Made by a program: the position numbers and the translations under genes. From Sophora flavescens (Eukaryota; Streptophyta; Magnoliopsida; Fabales; Fabaceae): DNA of 64,000 nucleotides. The stretch spans positions 73,653,836-73,717,835 of the forward strand of contig CM061063.1 of the NCBI GenBank assembly GCA_030762895.1. The letters are read 5' to 3'. The notes under the pieces were generated by a model. The model was not told where the DNA came from, made no database searches, and saw nothing but the letters and a program-made list of their open reading frames with translations. Shown piece after piece: positions 12,061 through 24,620 of the stretch (the first letter of the stretch is position 1; each line of letters begins with the position of its first letter).

Positions 12061-13293
12061 AATTACAAACGTTGGTCTCAGAAACTGCTCATCTTCTTCG
12101 AGTAATTGGAGGTTGATCATGTCTTGCTCAATGACCCTCCTCCTCCTATTCTACCCGAAGCTGATGTAGAAGCAATAGCCGAAGCCACCAAAGCACTGGA
12201 AAATTATGAAAAATTCAATAAATTTGTTCGTGGTCATCTTTTGAGTAATAGGGCTAACAATTTGTTTGATTTATTTGTTGCTAACAAATCTGCCAAATCA
12301 ATTTGGGAGACATTGGAGAAGAAGTGTGGAGCTGATGATGCAGGAAACCGCAAATATGTCACTGGCAAGTGGTTGCGTTTTCAGATGGTTGACAACAAGC
12401 CTGTTGTGGAGCAAGTTCATGAATATGAAAATTTGGCGGCGGATGTTCTAAATGAAGGTATGAAAATGTGTGAAATTTTACAAGCTAATGGTCATCTCGA
12501 AAAATTTCCCCCTTCTTTGAGCGATTTCAGAAACAACCTCAAGCATAAAAAGAAGGATTTCACCCTACAAGAACTCATTAGCCACATGAGAACTGAAGAA
12601 GCTAATCATCTTAAGGATAAGTATCAATATGATCATTTGAATTTATCTAATGCTAATTTAGTTGAATCTGTTGGTACTTCTTCTGTTAAGAACAGGTTTC
12701 AGAACTACAAGCAAGGAGGCAAACAACAATTTGAGAACAAACAAAATCAAAACAATAAAATCCAGAAAAATCAAGTATCTTACTACGTCTGCGGAAAATT
12801 GGGACATAAATCTTATCAATGTTATCAGCGCAAGAATGGACAGGAAAATAATCAAAAGCATAGTTCTCATCAACCAAAGACGCAAGTAAACTTAATAAAG
12901 GATGAAGAAATCCTAGCTACTGTAGTCGTAGAAGCTAACCTGGTGAGCAACATAGTTGAATGGGTGCTCGACATAGGAGCAACTAGACACATATGCGCCA
13001 ACAAGGAATTATTTCAAGAGTTTGAAGAAGCCACTGATAGTGACATAGCATGGGAAATGCAGCTACAGCTGGAGTGTGCGGTAAAGGAAAAATCTTACTT
13101 AAATTAACTTCCTGGAAAAACTTTGGCTTTGAATAATGTGCTATATGTGTCATCTATGCGTAGAAATTTGGTTTATGGTGCACTGCTTAATAAGGTTGGA
13201 CTAAAAATTGTTCTTGAGATTGATAAAGTTGTAATTACTAGAAATGGCGATTTTGTGGGAAAGGGATACTTGAATGTGGGCTGTTTGTTTTGA
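12061..13293 (+). pseudogene. Ty1/copia gag-protease remnant
   Basis: A gag capsid-like region (UBN2/DUF4219 type) runs from about 12061. A TAA at 12103-12105 interrupts the N-terminus, after which 333 codons are open. The nucleocapsid knuckle reads YYVCGKLGHKSYQC, so the first Cys of CX2CX4HX4C is replaced. Next comes the protease motif VLDIGATRHIC, where the usual D-S/T-G has become D-I-G. A frameshift near 13050 and another near 13115 precede a recognisable protease C-terminal part (LNNVLYV, RNGDFVGKGYL) ending at TGA 13291-13293. Integrase and reverse transcriptase do not follow. It is on the opposite strand to the copia fragment just upstream. Confidence 0.85.
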
Positions 13294-13879
13294 GCACCAT
13301 GGATATGAATATTTATTAGAATAAGAATTATTAAAATAAAATTCTAAGTACTCTTAAAATCTTAGAATGTGGAAATAAAATTGTTTGAAATTATTTTCAT
13401 AGTGAATTTGGATGAAAAATTCACGAGTTTACTCATAGTAAGTATTTGGCCTTCAAGAAATTTCTTATGGTTTTGTATGATTTTATTTGAGTGCCAAATT
13501 GCATCATATGATTATTTTTTGAATTGTGATTCTAAAATTAAATTTTGCTTCGGTTACCCAAATATTTCTTTTACAGTTGCAATTGGAGGAAGTAACAACA
13601 ATGTCTACAGTGGAAAGGGAAAAAAATGGGTTAGACATAATGGTGTTAGATAGTTGATTTGGTTTTCTAGAGTATGTAAGACGTGAAAGAAATATATTTG
13701 ATTCTCTTATCTGAGGATTATCAAAGAAAGAGGTCTTGGATTCGTCCAGGGGGATTGATTTTAAGCCTTGAGTTGAGGAAAATATGGTAGACCCATTTAT
13801 TGGTCAAACGAAGCCATATAATTACTCATATGCATTACATTTCCATCCCTATGGCGTGCGGTAATGCTTGTTGATAATA
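13294..13879. other. AT-rich spacer without gene
   Basis: No LTR, TIR or credible coding sequence was recognised. The ORF at 13369-13653 is AT-driven. Confidence 0.5.
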
Positions 13880-14102
13880 GATACATAGCCCTTGATTTGG
13901 GTGGGGCTATAGAGACGCACTTGATGTATCTATAAATGTTTATTGTGACATTGAGTTGGATACATAGCCCTTGATTTGGGTGGTGCTATAGAGATGCACT
14001 TGATGTATCTAATAATGTTTAGTGTGAGGTTGAGTTATAAAACTCTTAATAGATACATACCCTATTTTTGGGTGGTGCTAGAGAGACGCACTTAATGTAT
14101 CT
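13880..14102 (+). repeat. Tandem repeat, three imperfect copies of about 79-93 bp
   Basis: Units start at 13880, 13959 and 14052. Each holds GATACATA-CCC, GGGTGGTGCTA-AGAGA-GCACTT and ATGTATCT. The ends of each unit (GATACAT ... ATGTATC) are inverted, so each copy can fold. It lies about 270 bp upstream of the copia LTR. Confidence 0.75.
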
Positions 14103-14374
14103 AGCTAAGTGAGTGAGAAGGTAGAAGCCGCCTTCTATGAAAGACTTATGCAATCTTTCTAAAACACTCATGAGAAACCCAAGGTACTTAAGAAGGCTTT
14201 TATAATGTGTATATATATTTGTGTTGTTTCTTATCGCAGAGTTTACACAAGTTCAAAGGTACAATGTGTGTTGTGGGGTCTCAACTAAGTCCATTTAGTT
14301 CAAGAGTAATTCACTTCTTGGATAAAGTTGTTGCCTTATTTCACTATGTGTTAATTCAAATCCTTAGGATATTA
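14103..14374. other. Spacer upstream of the copia LTR
   Basis: Nothing recognisable. Confidence 0.4.
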
Positions 14375-14973
14375 TGTTGAAATATTTAATTTCAATATCA
14401 TAATGCAGGCAGATATCGGTATTTAATTATATTAGCTATTTATCAGTTAGGAGCCTTAATTGAAATGTGATCAAATTAAGAGATAAGGCCAATCAGATTT
14501 CTTATTTGATAATTGATTATATCATTAATTATCTGATATGGGTGAAATATGGGTGGATGTCACTGATAACCAATTTCAGAATAATGGGAACCCTAATTGG
14601 TCATCACCCTATTTATAGGCAATGGTCCCCAATATACTGGACACAACGCATACCGCCATTTCTCCCCATCTGAAGAGCGACTAGGGCATAAGGAGTCCAG
14701 GTTAAGGAATAACCACAAGCCAACGGGTGTTCATTACCCATCTCTATCTTTTTCGCTCATCTTTTTTTCTTCAGGTTACCGCACATTGATCATTAGCAAT
14801 GGATCAAGGTATTCCTATAATATTTGATAAGCCAACATTTTGTAGATCCTAAGATTATTGAGATATAATTGTTCTTGATAATATGAGATGCATGCTTATA
14901 TGTTTATTATGTTATGCAATTAAGTTCTATGATAGCATGCCTTGTATGTGGGTTATTGAGTTTAAATCTAACA
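14375..14973 (+). repeat. Copia 5' LTR, 599 bp
   Basis: It begins TGTTGAAATA and ends AAATCTAACA, and the PBS follows two bases later. A promoter-like TATTTATAGGC lies near 14611. No second copy is visible. Confidence 0.7.
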
Positions 14974-14975
14974 AG

Positions 14976-14988
14976 TGGTTTCAGAGCG
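14976..14988 (+). other. Copia primer-binding site
   Basis: TGGTTTCAGAGC (14977-14988), one mismatch from the tRNA-iMet complement TGGTATCAGAGC. Confidence 0.7.
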
Positions 14989-15278
14989 GGTCTTCATGTT
15001 TGGTTTGTTGGGATTGTTTTTTGCCTAGGGTTATCCATGTTTGGGTATAGGTTCTCCCATTCCCTCTTTGCATGAACCCTATAATTTTATTTTGGGGGTT
15101 TTGTTTGAATCGATGCAATAACATGTCCTTTTATGGATCCAGCGTACAAAATCATATGTATGTATTTTTTTTATAAAAAAAAATTTATGGCTGTACTTGC
15201 GAAAGTTTCGACAGGCTTAGACAGTGAAACCTTCAATAATAATAATGATAAGTATCATTACTTGCCTGACATGAATTC

Positions 15279-15282
<4 letters not shown>
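14989..15282 (+). other. Copia leader, first part
   Basis: Noncoding sequence between PBS and the inserted repeat block. No ORF of note. Confidence 0.5.

Positions 15283-15318
<36 letters not shown>
15283..15318. repeat. (TA)n microsatellite
   Basis: An uninterrupted TA run of about 36 bases. Confidence 0.95.
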
Positions 15319-15320
<2 letters not shown>

Positions 15321-15799
15321 ACATATGCTTATTTACGGTGGTTTTATTCATGACCTTTTGCCTTTTATACATAAAAATATCCAGAAATAATTAAATGTAT
15401 ATATGAAAGGATATTCCAGAATTGCCTAGCCTATAAGTTAACTTATATCCATGGATGCTGCCTGGGATTGCACATTGAGCCTGATTGTTTTATTTTTTAT
15501 TTTATATAAAAGAGATAAAAGTAAACCTTAAAGAAGTTTAAGGAAGGTCTGTTAAACTCAAAGATGAGTTTGTCCGAAATTATTCTTGTTTAGTTATCGC
15601 AAGATAAAAGATAAGCATTAGATAACAAAAAATAATAATAGCAGTAGAAGATAAAAGGATACAAGATAAGATGTTTTTTTAGAAGGAATCACACAATTGA
15701 TAGTTTTATCTTTTATGCATGGCTTTTAACAATCAATACACATATATAATTAGGAAGTGATCCGATATTGTTACAGGAACAGTAATCGGACATATGTCA
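15319..15799 (+). other. Copia leader, continued
   Basis: Noncoding, A-rich, with repeated GATAAAAG-type words (15505-15670). No gene. Confidence 0.45.
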
Positions 15800-17928
15800 G
15801 CTCCAGGATTTTTGGCATTTTTTATTTTTTTTTAATTTTCTTTTTTTTAAAAAAATTAATTTTTAAATTTTTTTAATTTGTTACAATTCTTTTTACTTTT
15901 TTAAAAAAAAAAAATTAAACTTTTTTTTTTACTTTTAAATTTCTTTTTTACGTTTTCTTTAATTCTTTAATTTTTTTTTTCTAATAACTTTTTTTTTCTA
16001 ATGCTTTTTTTTAAATTTAATTTGTATACACTAACAGTGTAAAGTTTTTTACATTATCAACCAATCATAAATTGGCAGACAGTAAAAGTGGAGTTGTCAT
16101 GTTCTTGATGTTTTAATTTTTATATACTTATATTTTAATGTATATATAATTTAATAGTTTAAAACTTAATATTTTATATATTTTTTAATATTTTCCTGTT
16201 CAAACCGAATCAAACCAAGCCAATTTTAATTGGTTCGGATATTGTTATTGACTTTTTAAAGTTTATAATTTGTTTTGTTTTTAAATATTTTTAGCCAGGA
16301 AAGGTAGCAAAACTACCGTGTTCTTCGAAAAAGTTTAGGGTTGTAAGACTCGAACCAATAATTTGATGAATTTGAAAATCAAAACTAACCAATTAAATTG
16401 GTTCGTTTGTTTTTCTTTTTTGTGTATGGCTCCGAACTGAAGCAAACCCAATGATCATTAGTTCGGTTATTTTGGAACCGAACCAATCACTATATTTTAA
16501 TATTTATATATATTTTAATATTCAATATGTATATCACTTTATCAATTGACAACTTCTCTTCTATTGTTCCTATAACAGGAGAAGGAGTTGTCAACCAGTG
16601 GATTATTTAAATTTATTTATTTATTTTTTAAACATATATTTTGTTGGTTTTAGCTACCGTTTTCTTCGAAAAAGTTTAGGGTCGTAAGACTCGAACCAAT
16701 AATTCGGTGAATTTGAAAATCCGAACCAACCAATTAAATCGGTTCTTTTTTTTATGTTCGATTCCGAATTGAACCAAACCCAATGGTCATTATTTCCGTT
16801 ACTTTTTGTTTTGCTAACTTTTTTTTTGAATTTAGTTTGTATACACTCACGGTGTAAACTTTTTTTACACTATCAACCAATCATAAATTGGCAGATAATA
16901 AAAATAGAGTTGTCATGCTCTTGATGTTTTAATTTTTATATTTTAATGTATATATAATTTAATAGTTTAAAATCTAATATTATATATATATATATTTTAA
17001 TATTTTCCGGTTCAAACCGAATCAAACCAAACCAATTTTAATTGGTTCAGATATTGTTATTAACTTTTTAAAGTTTATAATTTTTTTGTTTTTAAATAAT
17101 TTTATCCAGGAAAGGTAGCAAAGCTACTGTGTTCTTTGAAAAAGTTTAGGGTCGTAAGATTGGAACCAATAATTCAATGAATTTGAAAATCCCAACCAAC
17201 CAATTAAATTGGTTCGTTTTTCTTCGTTTTTGTAAACGGCTCCAAATTGAGCCAAACCCAATGGTCATTAGTTTGGTTATTTTGGAACCGAACCAATTAC
17301 TATATTTTAATATTTATATACATATTTTAATATTCAATATGTATATCACTTTATCAATTGACAACTTTTCTTCTACTGTTCCTGTAACAATATAAGGAGC
17401 TGTGAATCGATTGATTATTTTGGATTATTTAAATTTATTTATTTATTTTTTAAACATATACTTTGTTGGTTTTAGCTACCGTGTTCTTCGAAAAAGTTTA
17501 GGGTTGTAAGACTCGAACCAAGAATTCGATGAATTTGAAAATCCGAACCAACCAATTAAATTGGTTCTTTTTTTTTGTTCGGTTCCAAATTGAATCAAAC
17601 CCAATGGTCATTAGTTCGGTTATTTTGGACCAGAACCAATTAATATATTTTAATATATTTATATATATTTTAATATTCAATATCCATATCACTTTAACAA
17701 TTGACAACTTTTCTTCTACTATTCCTGTAACAGTAGAAGAGGTTACCAACCGAGCCGAAACAATTTTGATTGGTTCAGATTTTTATATTATTTTATTATT
17801 AATTTTTTTAAGTTTACAAAAAAAAATTTAAAATATTTCTAGCCAGGAAAGGTACCAAACCCAACTGTCATGGGTTCAATTATTAGGTTCAAGAATTTTG
17901 GAACCGAACTAATTATATACTTTAGTAC

Positions 17929-17985
<57 letters not shown>

Positions 17986-19620
17986 GCTTAATATATATTA
18001 TATTTAATAATTTTATATTTTAACATATATTTTAATATTTTCCGGTCCAAACTAAACCAATCAAACCGAACCAATTTTGATTGGTTCGGATTTTTTTATA
18101 TTATTTTTTTATTAATTTTTTAAAGTGTACAAATTTTTTGTTTTTAAATGTTTTTACCAAGGAAATGTAGCAAACTATTATGTTCTTCGGAAAGTTTAAC
18201 GACGTAAACCCGAACGAATAATTCGATGAACCGATTCAATTAAATTGGTTTGTATATTTATAAATATTTTAATATTCAATAGCTATATCACTTTATCAAT
18301 TGACAACTTTTCTTCTACTATTCATGTAACGGTAGAAGGAGTTGCCAACCAAATGTAACCACTTTTGATTGATTCGGATTTCTTATATTATTTTATTGTT
18401 AATTTTTTAAAGCTTACAATTTTTTTTAAATGTTTTTAGCCAGGAAAGGTACCAAATCCAATGGTCGTCGGTTCAGTTTTCACATTCGGGAATTTTGGAA
18501 TCGAACTAATTACTATATTTTTGTATTTATATATATATATATATTAATACTTAATATTTATTATATTTAATAATTTTATATTTTAATTTTATATATATTG
18601 TAATATATATAATGTTTTAATATATATTTTAATTTTATTATATTTAATATTTTAGCGGCGTAAACCCAAACGAATAATTCGATGAACCGATCCAATTAAA
18701 TTGGTTTGTATATTTATATATATTTTAATATTCAATATCTATATCACTTTATCAATTTGTAACTTTTCTTTTACTGTTCATGTAACAGACTAACAATAGA
18801 ATGAGTTGCCAAGCGAACAGAACCAATTTCGATGGATTCGGATTTCTTATATTATTTTATTTTAAAAAATTTAAAGTTTACAAATTTTTTATTTAAAAAT
18901 ATTTTTAGTCAGAAAAGGTATCAAACCCAATGGTCATCGGTTCGGTTATCAGGTTCAGGAATTTTGGAACCGAACTAGTTACTATATTTTAGTATTTATA
19001 TAAATTAATACTTAATATTTATTATATTTAATAATTTTATATTTTAATATATATTTTAATTTTATATATATTGTAATATTTTCAGGTCCAAAAACCAAAC
19101 CCAATCGAACCGAACCAATTTTGAATTGTTCGGGTTTTTATATTATTTTATTATTAATTTTTTAAAGTGTACAATTTTTTTGTTTTTAAATGTTTCTAGC
19201 CAAAAAAGATAGCAAACTATTGTGTTCTTCAGAAAGTTTAGCAGCGTAAACCCGAACGAATAATTCAATGAATCGATCCAATTAAATTGGTTTGTATTTT
19301 TTTTGTGTCCGGGTCTGAACCAAACCCAATGGTCATTGGTTCGGTTATCATGTTCAAGAATTTGAAACCGAATTAATTACTATATTTTAGTATTTATATT
19401 TTTATATTGATATGATAAATGACCTCTTGATCCTTGTGCTAAACGGTAGATAACTAAATTATAATCATCATTGAGAATTGATTTTGAAATTATATGATAG
19501 ATAAAAGAGTGAAAGGTTATCATAGATATAATATGATTTATATTTCAATAAATTTACATTATATCACTTTTGGAAAAAAAAAATTATAGCCACCCGTGCG
19601 TATCACACAAGTTATTACAC
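15800..19620 (+). mobile_element. AT-rich tandem-repeat insertion with Helitron-like 3' end
   Basis: About 3.8 kb built of diverged repeats interrupts the copia leader. Recurrent blocks are a pseudo-palindromic AACCAATTNAATTGGTTCG word; GCCAGGAAAGGTAGCAAA (about 16293, 17105, 17841, 18155, 18438, 18906, 19198); TGTTCTTCGAAAAAGTTTAG; and a hairpin with GACAACTTTTCTTCTACTGT as one arm (about 16548, 17360, 17703, 18302, 18758). A roughly 817-bp segment starting with TATACACTAACAGTGTAAAG (16023) recurs at about 16842. The right edge, near 19582-19620, has CACCCGTGCG, a partial inverted partner, and then TTACACTAG followed by T, which resembles the CTRR-T end of plant Helitrons. A TC 5' terminus was not identified. 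No ORF of interest. Confidence 0.55.
17929..17983. repeat. (TA)n microsatellite
   Basis: A pure TA run of about 54 bases within the tandem-repeat block. Confidence 0.95.
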
Positions 19621-20251
19621 TAGTTTTCCTTTGAATTCAAAAGTCATGGTTGCTGGACGGTTTTTTCTTTGACAACAAGCATTATGGAAATACAGTTAAC
19701 TAAATAAATATTAATTCTCGTGAGTTCCATCTCGCACTAACGGCTGCCTAATGGTCTTATGACTATTAAGTGGTAAGATAAGCATACATTTGATCCTATA
19801 TTTGTAGGTAATGTCAATTCAAGACCTTCCCATTTAATTTTATTAAATTATCTGGTAATTTTGGTTGAGTTGGTTGAAACAACATGTTGCCGAAGTAACC
19901 TCTGTTGCGTAAATTTGATTCAATTGAATTTATAAAAGATGTAGTATGTAATTATTCATGCTGGTTGTTGTCGGCCTGAAGGAAGGCACAGCTTGGCCGG
20001 GTAATTACATGCCTGTGATGGTAAATATGTGGTGATTATAAAGTTTTTTTTCCTTGTGGATAATGGGATGCCCGAAGGTGACCATTATTTGACAGGACTT
20101 ATCACCCATGTTTGATCAGTGTGTAGAGAGTACCACTAGCAGTTAATTCTTACAATCTGAAGATTGGGAATTGATGGTGCACTTGGTATCTTGTTTGGGT
20201 CTTATTTAATTTACATATAAAGATTATTGAGCATGTCTTTATGGTTATTTA
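19621..20251 (+). other. Copia leader, second part
   Basis: Noncoding sequence leading into gag. A pyrimidine-rich stretch ending CTTCTTATAG at 20300 precedes GTTGCTGCTGCT and could serve as a splice acceptor. Confidence 0.5.
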
Positions 20252-23200
20252 TTGACATGCCTATTGATGTTATTGTATGCTTGTTATTCTCTTCTTATAG
20301 TTGCTGCTGCTACAGCTCCCAACTTCGCTGCTCAGATTAGCACCATCCCTATGCTAAATGGAATGAACTACAAGTCTTGGAAGGAGTCTGTGGAGATTGT
20401 TCTCGGATGCATGGACTTAAACTTAGCACTGAGGGTGGAGCACCCAGTTGCCACTGCTGAGAACCCAAATGAAGCAAAGATTGAGAAATGGGACCGATCC
20501 AATCGTATGTGCCTAATGATTATCAAGAGATCCATACCTGAAGTATTTAGGGGCTCAATTACTGAGAGTGAAAGGGCCAAGAAGTTCCTGGAGATATTAG
20601 AAGAATTCTTTGCCAAGAATGATAAGGTTGAGACGAGTGGTGCTTTGTCTAAGCTCATCTCAATGAAGTATAAAGGTAATGGGAACATTAGGGAGTACAT
20701 TATGGAGATGTCCAATCTCGCGTCAAAACTCATGGCACTAAAGTTAGAGCTTCATGAAGATTTGCTCGTGCACTTGGTTTTGATCTCCCTTCCTGACACT
20801 TTGGGCAGTTCAAGGTGAGCTATAATACTCAAAAGGACAAATGGTCCTTGAATGAGCTTATATCCCACTGTGTGCAAGAGGAAGAGAGGTTGCAGAGGGA
20901 TAGGACAGAGAGTGCTCACTTGGCCACTAGCTTTCAAAAGAAAAGAAAGAAAATGCGGGAAATTCTTCTCAAAAGAAGAAGGCAAAGGAACAGCCAAAGG
21001 AATTCTCCTATTTCTTTTGCAAGAAGACAATACATATGAAGAAGGATTGTTCCAAGTACGCCGCCTGGTGTGAAAAGAAGGGTAATTCTATCACTTTTGT
21101 TTGTTCTGAAATTAATTTAGTTTCGATACCCAAGGACACTTGGTGGGTAGATTCTGGTGCTACTACTCACATTAGTATGTCCATGCAGGGTTGCCTGTGG
21201 AGTCGTCCGCCAAGTGATGCTGAAAGATTCATCTAGGTGGGCGATGGAAATAAAGCTGCAGTTGAAGCAATAGAGACTTTTAGATTATTATTAAAGACTG
21301 GTTTTCATTTGGATTTAATTGAGACATATGTTGCACCGTCTATTAGACGGAATTTAATTTCTATTTCTGTTTTGGACAAATCTAGTTATTCTTATTCATT
21401 TGGAAATAATAAAGTTAGTCTCTCTTATGATTCAAATGTTGTTGGTTACGGATCTTTAATTGATAATCTGTATATGCTTGATATTGAGCGTTCCTATAAC
21501 GAGATGCTGCAAATAGAATCGTGTGGTATGAAACGTAAATTAAATGAGAATTCCGTCACTTTATGGCATAAGCGGTTAGGCCATATCTCTAAACAGAGAA
21601 TTCAGAGGCTTGTGTCTGAGGAAATTTTTGGACCCTTAGACTTGTCAGACTTTCAAGTCTGCATCCAGTGTATTAAAGGTAAACAAACAAACAAAAGGAA
21701 TTTTAATGCCGATAGAGCTAAGGACGTCTTAAAACTAATTCATACGGATATCTGTGGTCCTTTCCCTATGGGTTCTTGGAATGGACAAAGATACTTTATT
21801 ACGTTCATTGACGATTACTCAAGATATGGCTATTTGTATTTAATTCATGAGAAATCTCAGTCCCTATACGTGTTCAAATCTTTCAAAGCTGAAGTTGAGC
21901 TTAAGCTTGGAAAGAAAATCAAGGGTGTCAAATCTGACCGTGGTGGTGAATACTATGGTCGGTATGATGGATCTGAGGAACAACTTCCAGGGCCCTTCAC
22001 GTTTTTCCTAAATGAGTGTGGAATTGTTCCGTAATATACCAAGCCGAGTAAACCCAGCATGAACGGAGTTGTAGAACGACGAAATCGAACTCTTAAGGAT
22101 ATGGTGAGAAGCATGATTAGTCATTCTTCTTTGCCAGAGTCACTTTGGGGAGAAGCTTTAAAGACCGCAATTTATATTCTCAATAGGGTACCCAGTAAAG
22201 TAGTCACTAAAACCCCTTATGAGCTATGGACTGGGAAATAGCCCAGCATAAAGCATATGCATGTTTGGGGATGTCCAGCTGAAGCGAGGCCTTATAGGCC
22301 GCATGAAGGTAAGCTGGACTCAAAGACTGTTAGTTGCTACTTTGTAGGGTACGCTGAACGCTCTCACGGGTACAAGTTTTACAACCCCATTGTTAGAACA
22401 TTTTTTGAAACGGGAAATGCAAGATTTCTTGTGGAAGTTGAGTTTGGAGGGGAAGGAAACATAAGGAGTGTTGTCTTTGATGAAGAAACTGTTTCTAACA
22501 ATGATAAGGTCTTTGCACCTGTCATTGCTCCTAAACATATCCGGAAAAAATTAATGATGTTATTCCAAACATCACTCAAGAACAAGACAATGCCGAGTTT
22601 CTTCCTCAACGACCTTTAGTTCAAATTCAACAGCCTCAAGAAGCGCCATTAAGGAGATCCACTAGAGAGAGGAGAAGTGCAATTTCGCATCGACTATGTT
22701 ATATTTCTTCAGAACATGAGGATGGCATTGGTTTGACCGAGGAAGATCCAATCAACTTGAGTCAAGCTATGCAGAGTCCTAACTCTCTTAAGTGGGTTGA
22801 TGCCATGGGGGATGAGATAAAATCGATGGTTGACAATGACGTTTGGGATCTCGTCAAATTACCTGAAGGAAAGAAACCCATTGGTTGTAAATGGATATTT
22901 AAAACCAAAAGGGATTCAAAGGGTAATATTGAGAGATATAAAGCTCGTCTTGTTGCCAAAGGGTTTACTCAAAAGGAAGGCATCGACTATAAAGAGTCTT
23001 TCTCACCAGTTTCTTCGAAAGACTCTCTTAGGATTATAATGGCACTAGTAGCTCATTTTGACTTAGAGCTGCATCAGATGGATGTAAAGACTGCATTTCT
23101 AAATGGAGACATTGAAGAGACGATTTATATGATGCAACCAGAAAATTTTGTGTCTGGAGACCCAAAGTCTATGGTATGCAAACTTAAGAAATCCATCTAT

Positions 23201-24330
23201 GGCCTTAAACAGGCTTCCCGTCAATGGTATTACAAATTTCATCAAGTTATTACCTCCTATGATTTTAGGGCTAATACAATTGATATGATTGCATATATCA
23301 AAAGTTCAGTGGGAGTAAATATATTTTTCTGGTGTTATATGTTGATGATATCCTGTTAGTAAGAAGTGATATAGGCTTATTGCACGAAACTAAGAAATTT
23401 CTCCCAAAGAATTTCGAGATGAAAGATCTTGGGGACGACTCCTTTGTATTAGGAATCCAAATACTTAGAGATCGCTCTCGAGGTATTTTGGGATTATCAC
23501 AAAGGAGCTATATCGATACAGTCTTAGATAGATTATGCATGAAAGATAATAAACCAAGAGATACACCCGTTGCTAAGGGAGACAAGTTTTGTCTCAAACA
23601 GTGCCCCGTTACTGATCTTGAAAAGAAAGAGATGCAGAAGATTCCTTACGCTTCGGCTGTGGGGAGTCTCATGTATGCTCAAGTTTGCACTAATCCCGAC
23701 TTAATTAGCTTTCATTGTGGGAGTTCTTGGCAGATACCTAAGCAACCCTGGTATGCAGCACTGGACGACGGTAAAGCGCGTGATGCGCTACCTGAAGAGA
23801 ACTAGAGACTTTATGCTTACATATCGGAGGTCAGATAGCTTGGAGATCATTGGATACTCTGACTCTGATTTTGCTGGATGCCCGGATAGCAGACGTTCCA
23901 CATCTGGTTACATCTTCCTTTTTGGCCGGAGGAGCCGCCTCCGGAAGTTTGCTAAACAGACTTTAGTGGCTCCTTCGACCATGGCAGCGGAGTTTGTGGC
24001 TTGTTTTGAAGCATCAAATCATGCGTTATGGCTGCGGAACTTTGTCACAGGCCTACACTTCATTGGGAGCATCCAAAGTCCGTTGAAAATTTATTGTGAC
24101 AATAGTGCAGATGTGCTCTACTCGAACAACAACACGAGTTCTACAACGTCAAGTTCATCAACATCAAGTGTCTTGTTGTGAAGGAAAGAGCCCAAGAGAA
24201 ACATATTTCAATAGAATATATAGGGACGGACTTTATGCTAGCTGACCCACTAACCAAAGGCTTAACACCTAAGGTCTTTCCTGAGCATGTTGCTCGCATA
24301 GGTGTTGGTTTTGAGATTGCCTTAGATTAG
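20252..24330 (+). pseudogene. Ty1/copia gag-pol polyprotein, multiple frameshifts and stops
   Basis: This is the structural and enzymatic polyprotein of the surrounding element. Gag covers 20252 to about 21010; the frame shifts near 20812 and again near 20960-21030. The zinc knuckle near 21005-21050 has lost its first Cys. The protease motif WWVDSGATTHIS (about 21140) is intact. TAG at 21234-21236 breaks the protease. Integrase follows, with LWHKRLGHIS and QVCIQCIKGK zinc residues and catalytic DICGPF / SDRGGEYYG / GVVERRNRT. TAA 22032-22034 and TAG 22239-22241 interrupt it. Reverse transcriptase runs 22733-23700 (KARLVAKGFTQKEG, MLYVDDILL), with a frame change near 23330. RNase H follows, with frame changes near 23700-23770 and 24150, ending in ADPLTKGL and TAG 24328-24330. 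The order PR-INT-RT-RH is diagnostic of copia. Dead copy. Confidence 0.92.
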
Positions 24331-24620
24331 TGGGAATTTTCCCCCTTTTGTTTTCTATGTTCTATGTTTTGGATTTGGTACATACTTTATGTTATGATTA
24401 ATTTTCTGCATAAATAAAGTTTACGAGGTTATTATTATTATACCGTCTTAAGTTTTGGTTATGTGCAAATATTTAATTTGCACCTAAGGAACTTCGGTAT
24501 GATCTCACTAAAGACCTAAGTTGGACCAGTTAGAAATAGGCATGATTTAGATATCACAATGCATGAAATTTCCATGCCACTCATCCATATCGATCTATGT
24601 CATCAAGTGCATTGATATGG
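24331..24620 (+). other. Copia 3' noncoding region
   Basis: Sequence after the pol stop resembles the 3' untranslated tail of such elements. The TTGATATGGGG at 24612 looks PPT-like but leads into the inserted TIR element, not an LTR. Confidence 0.5.
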
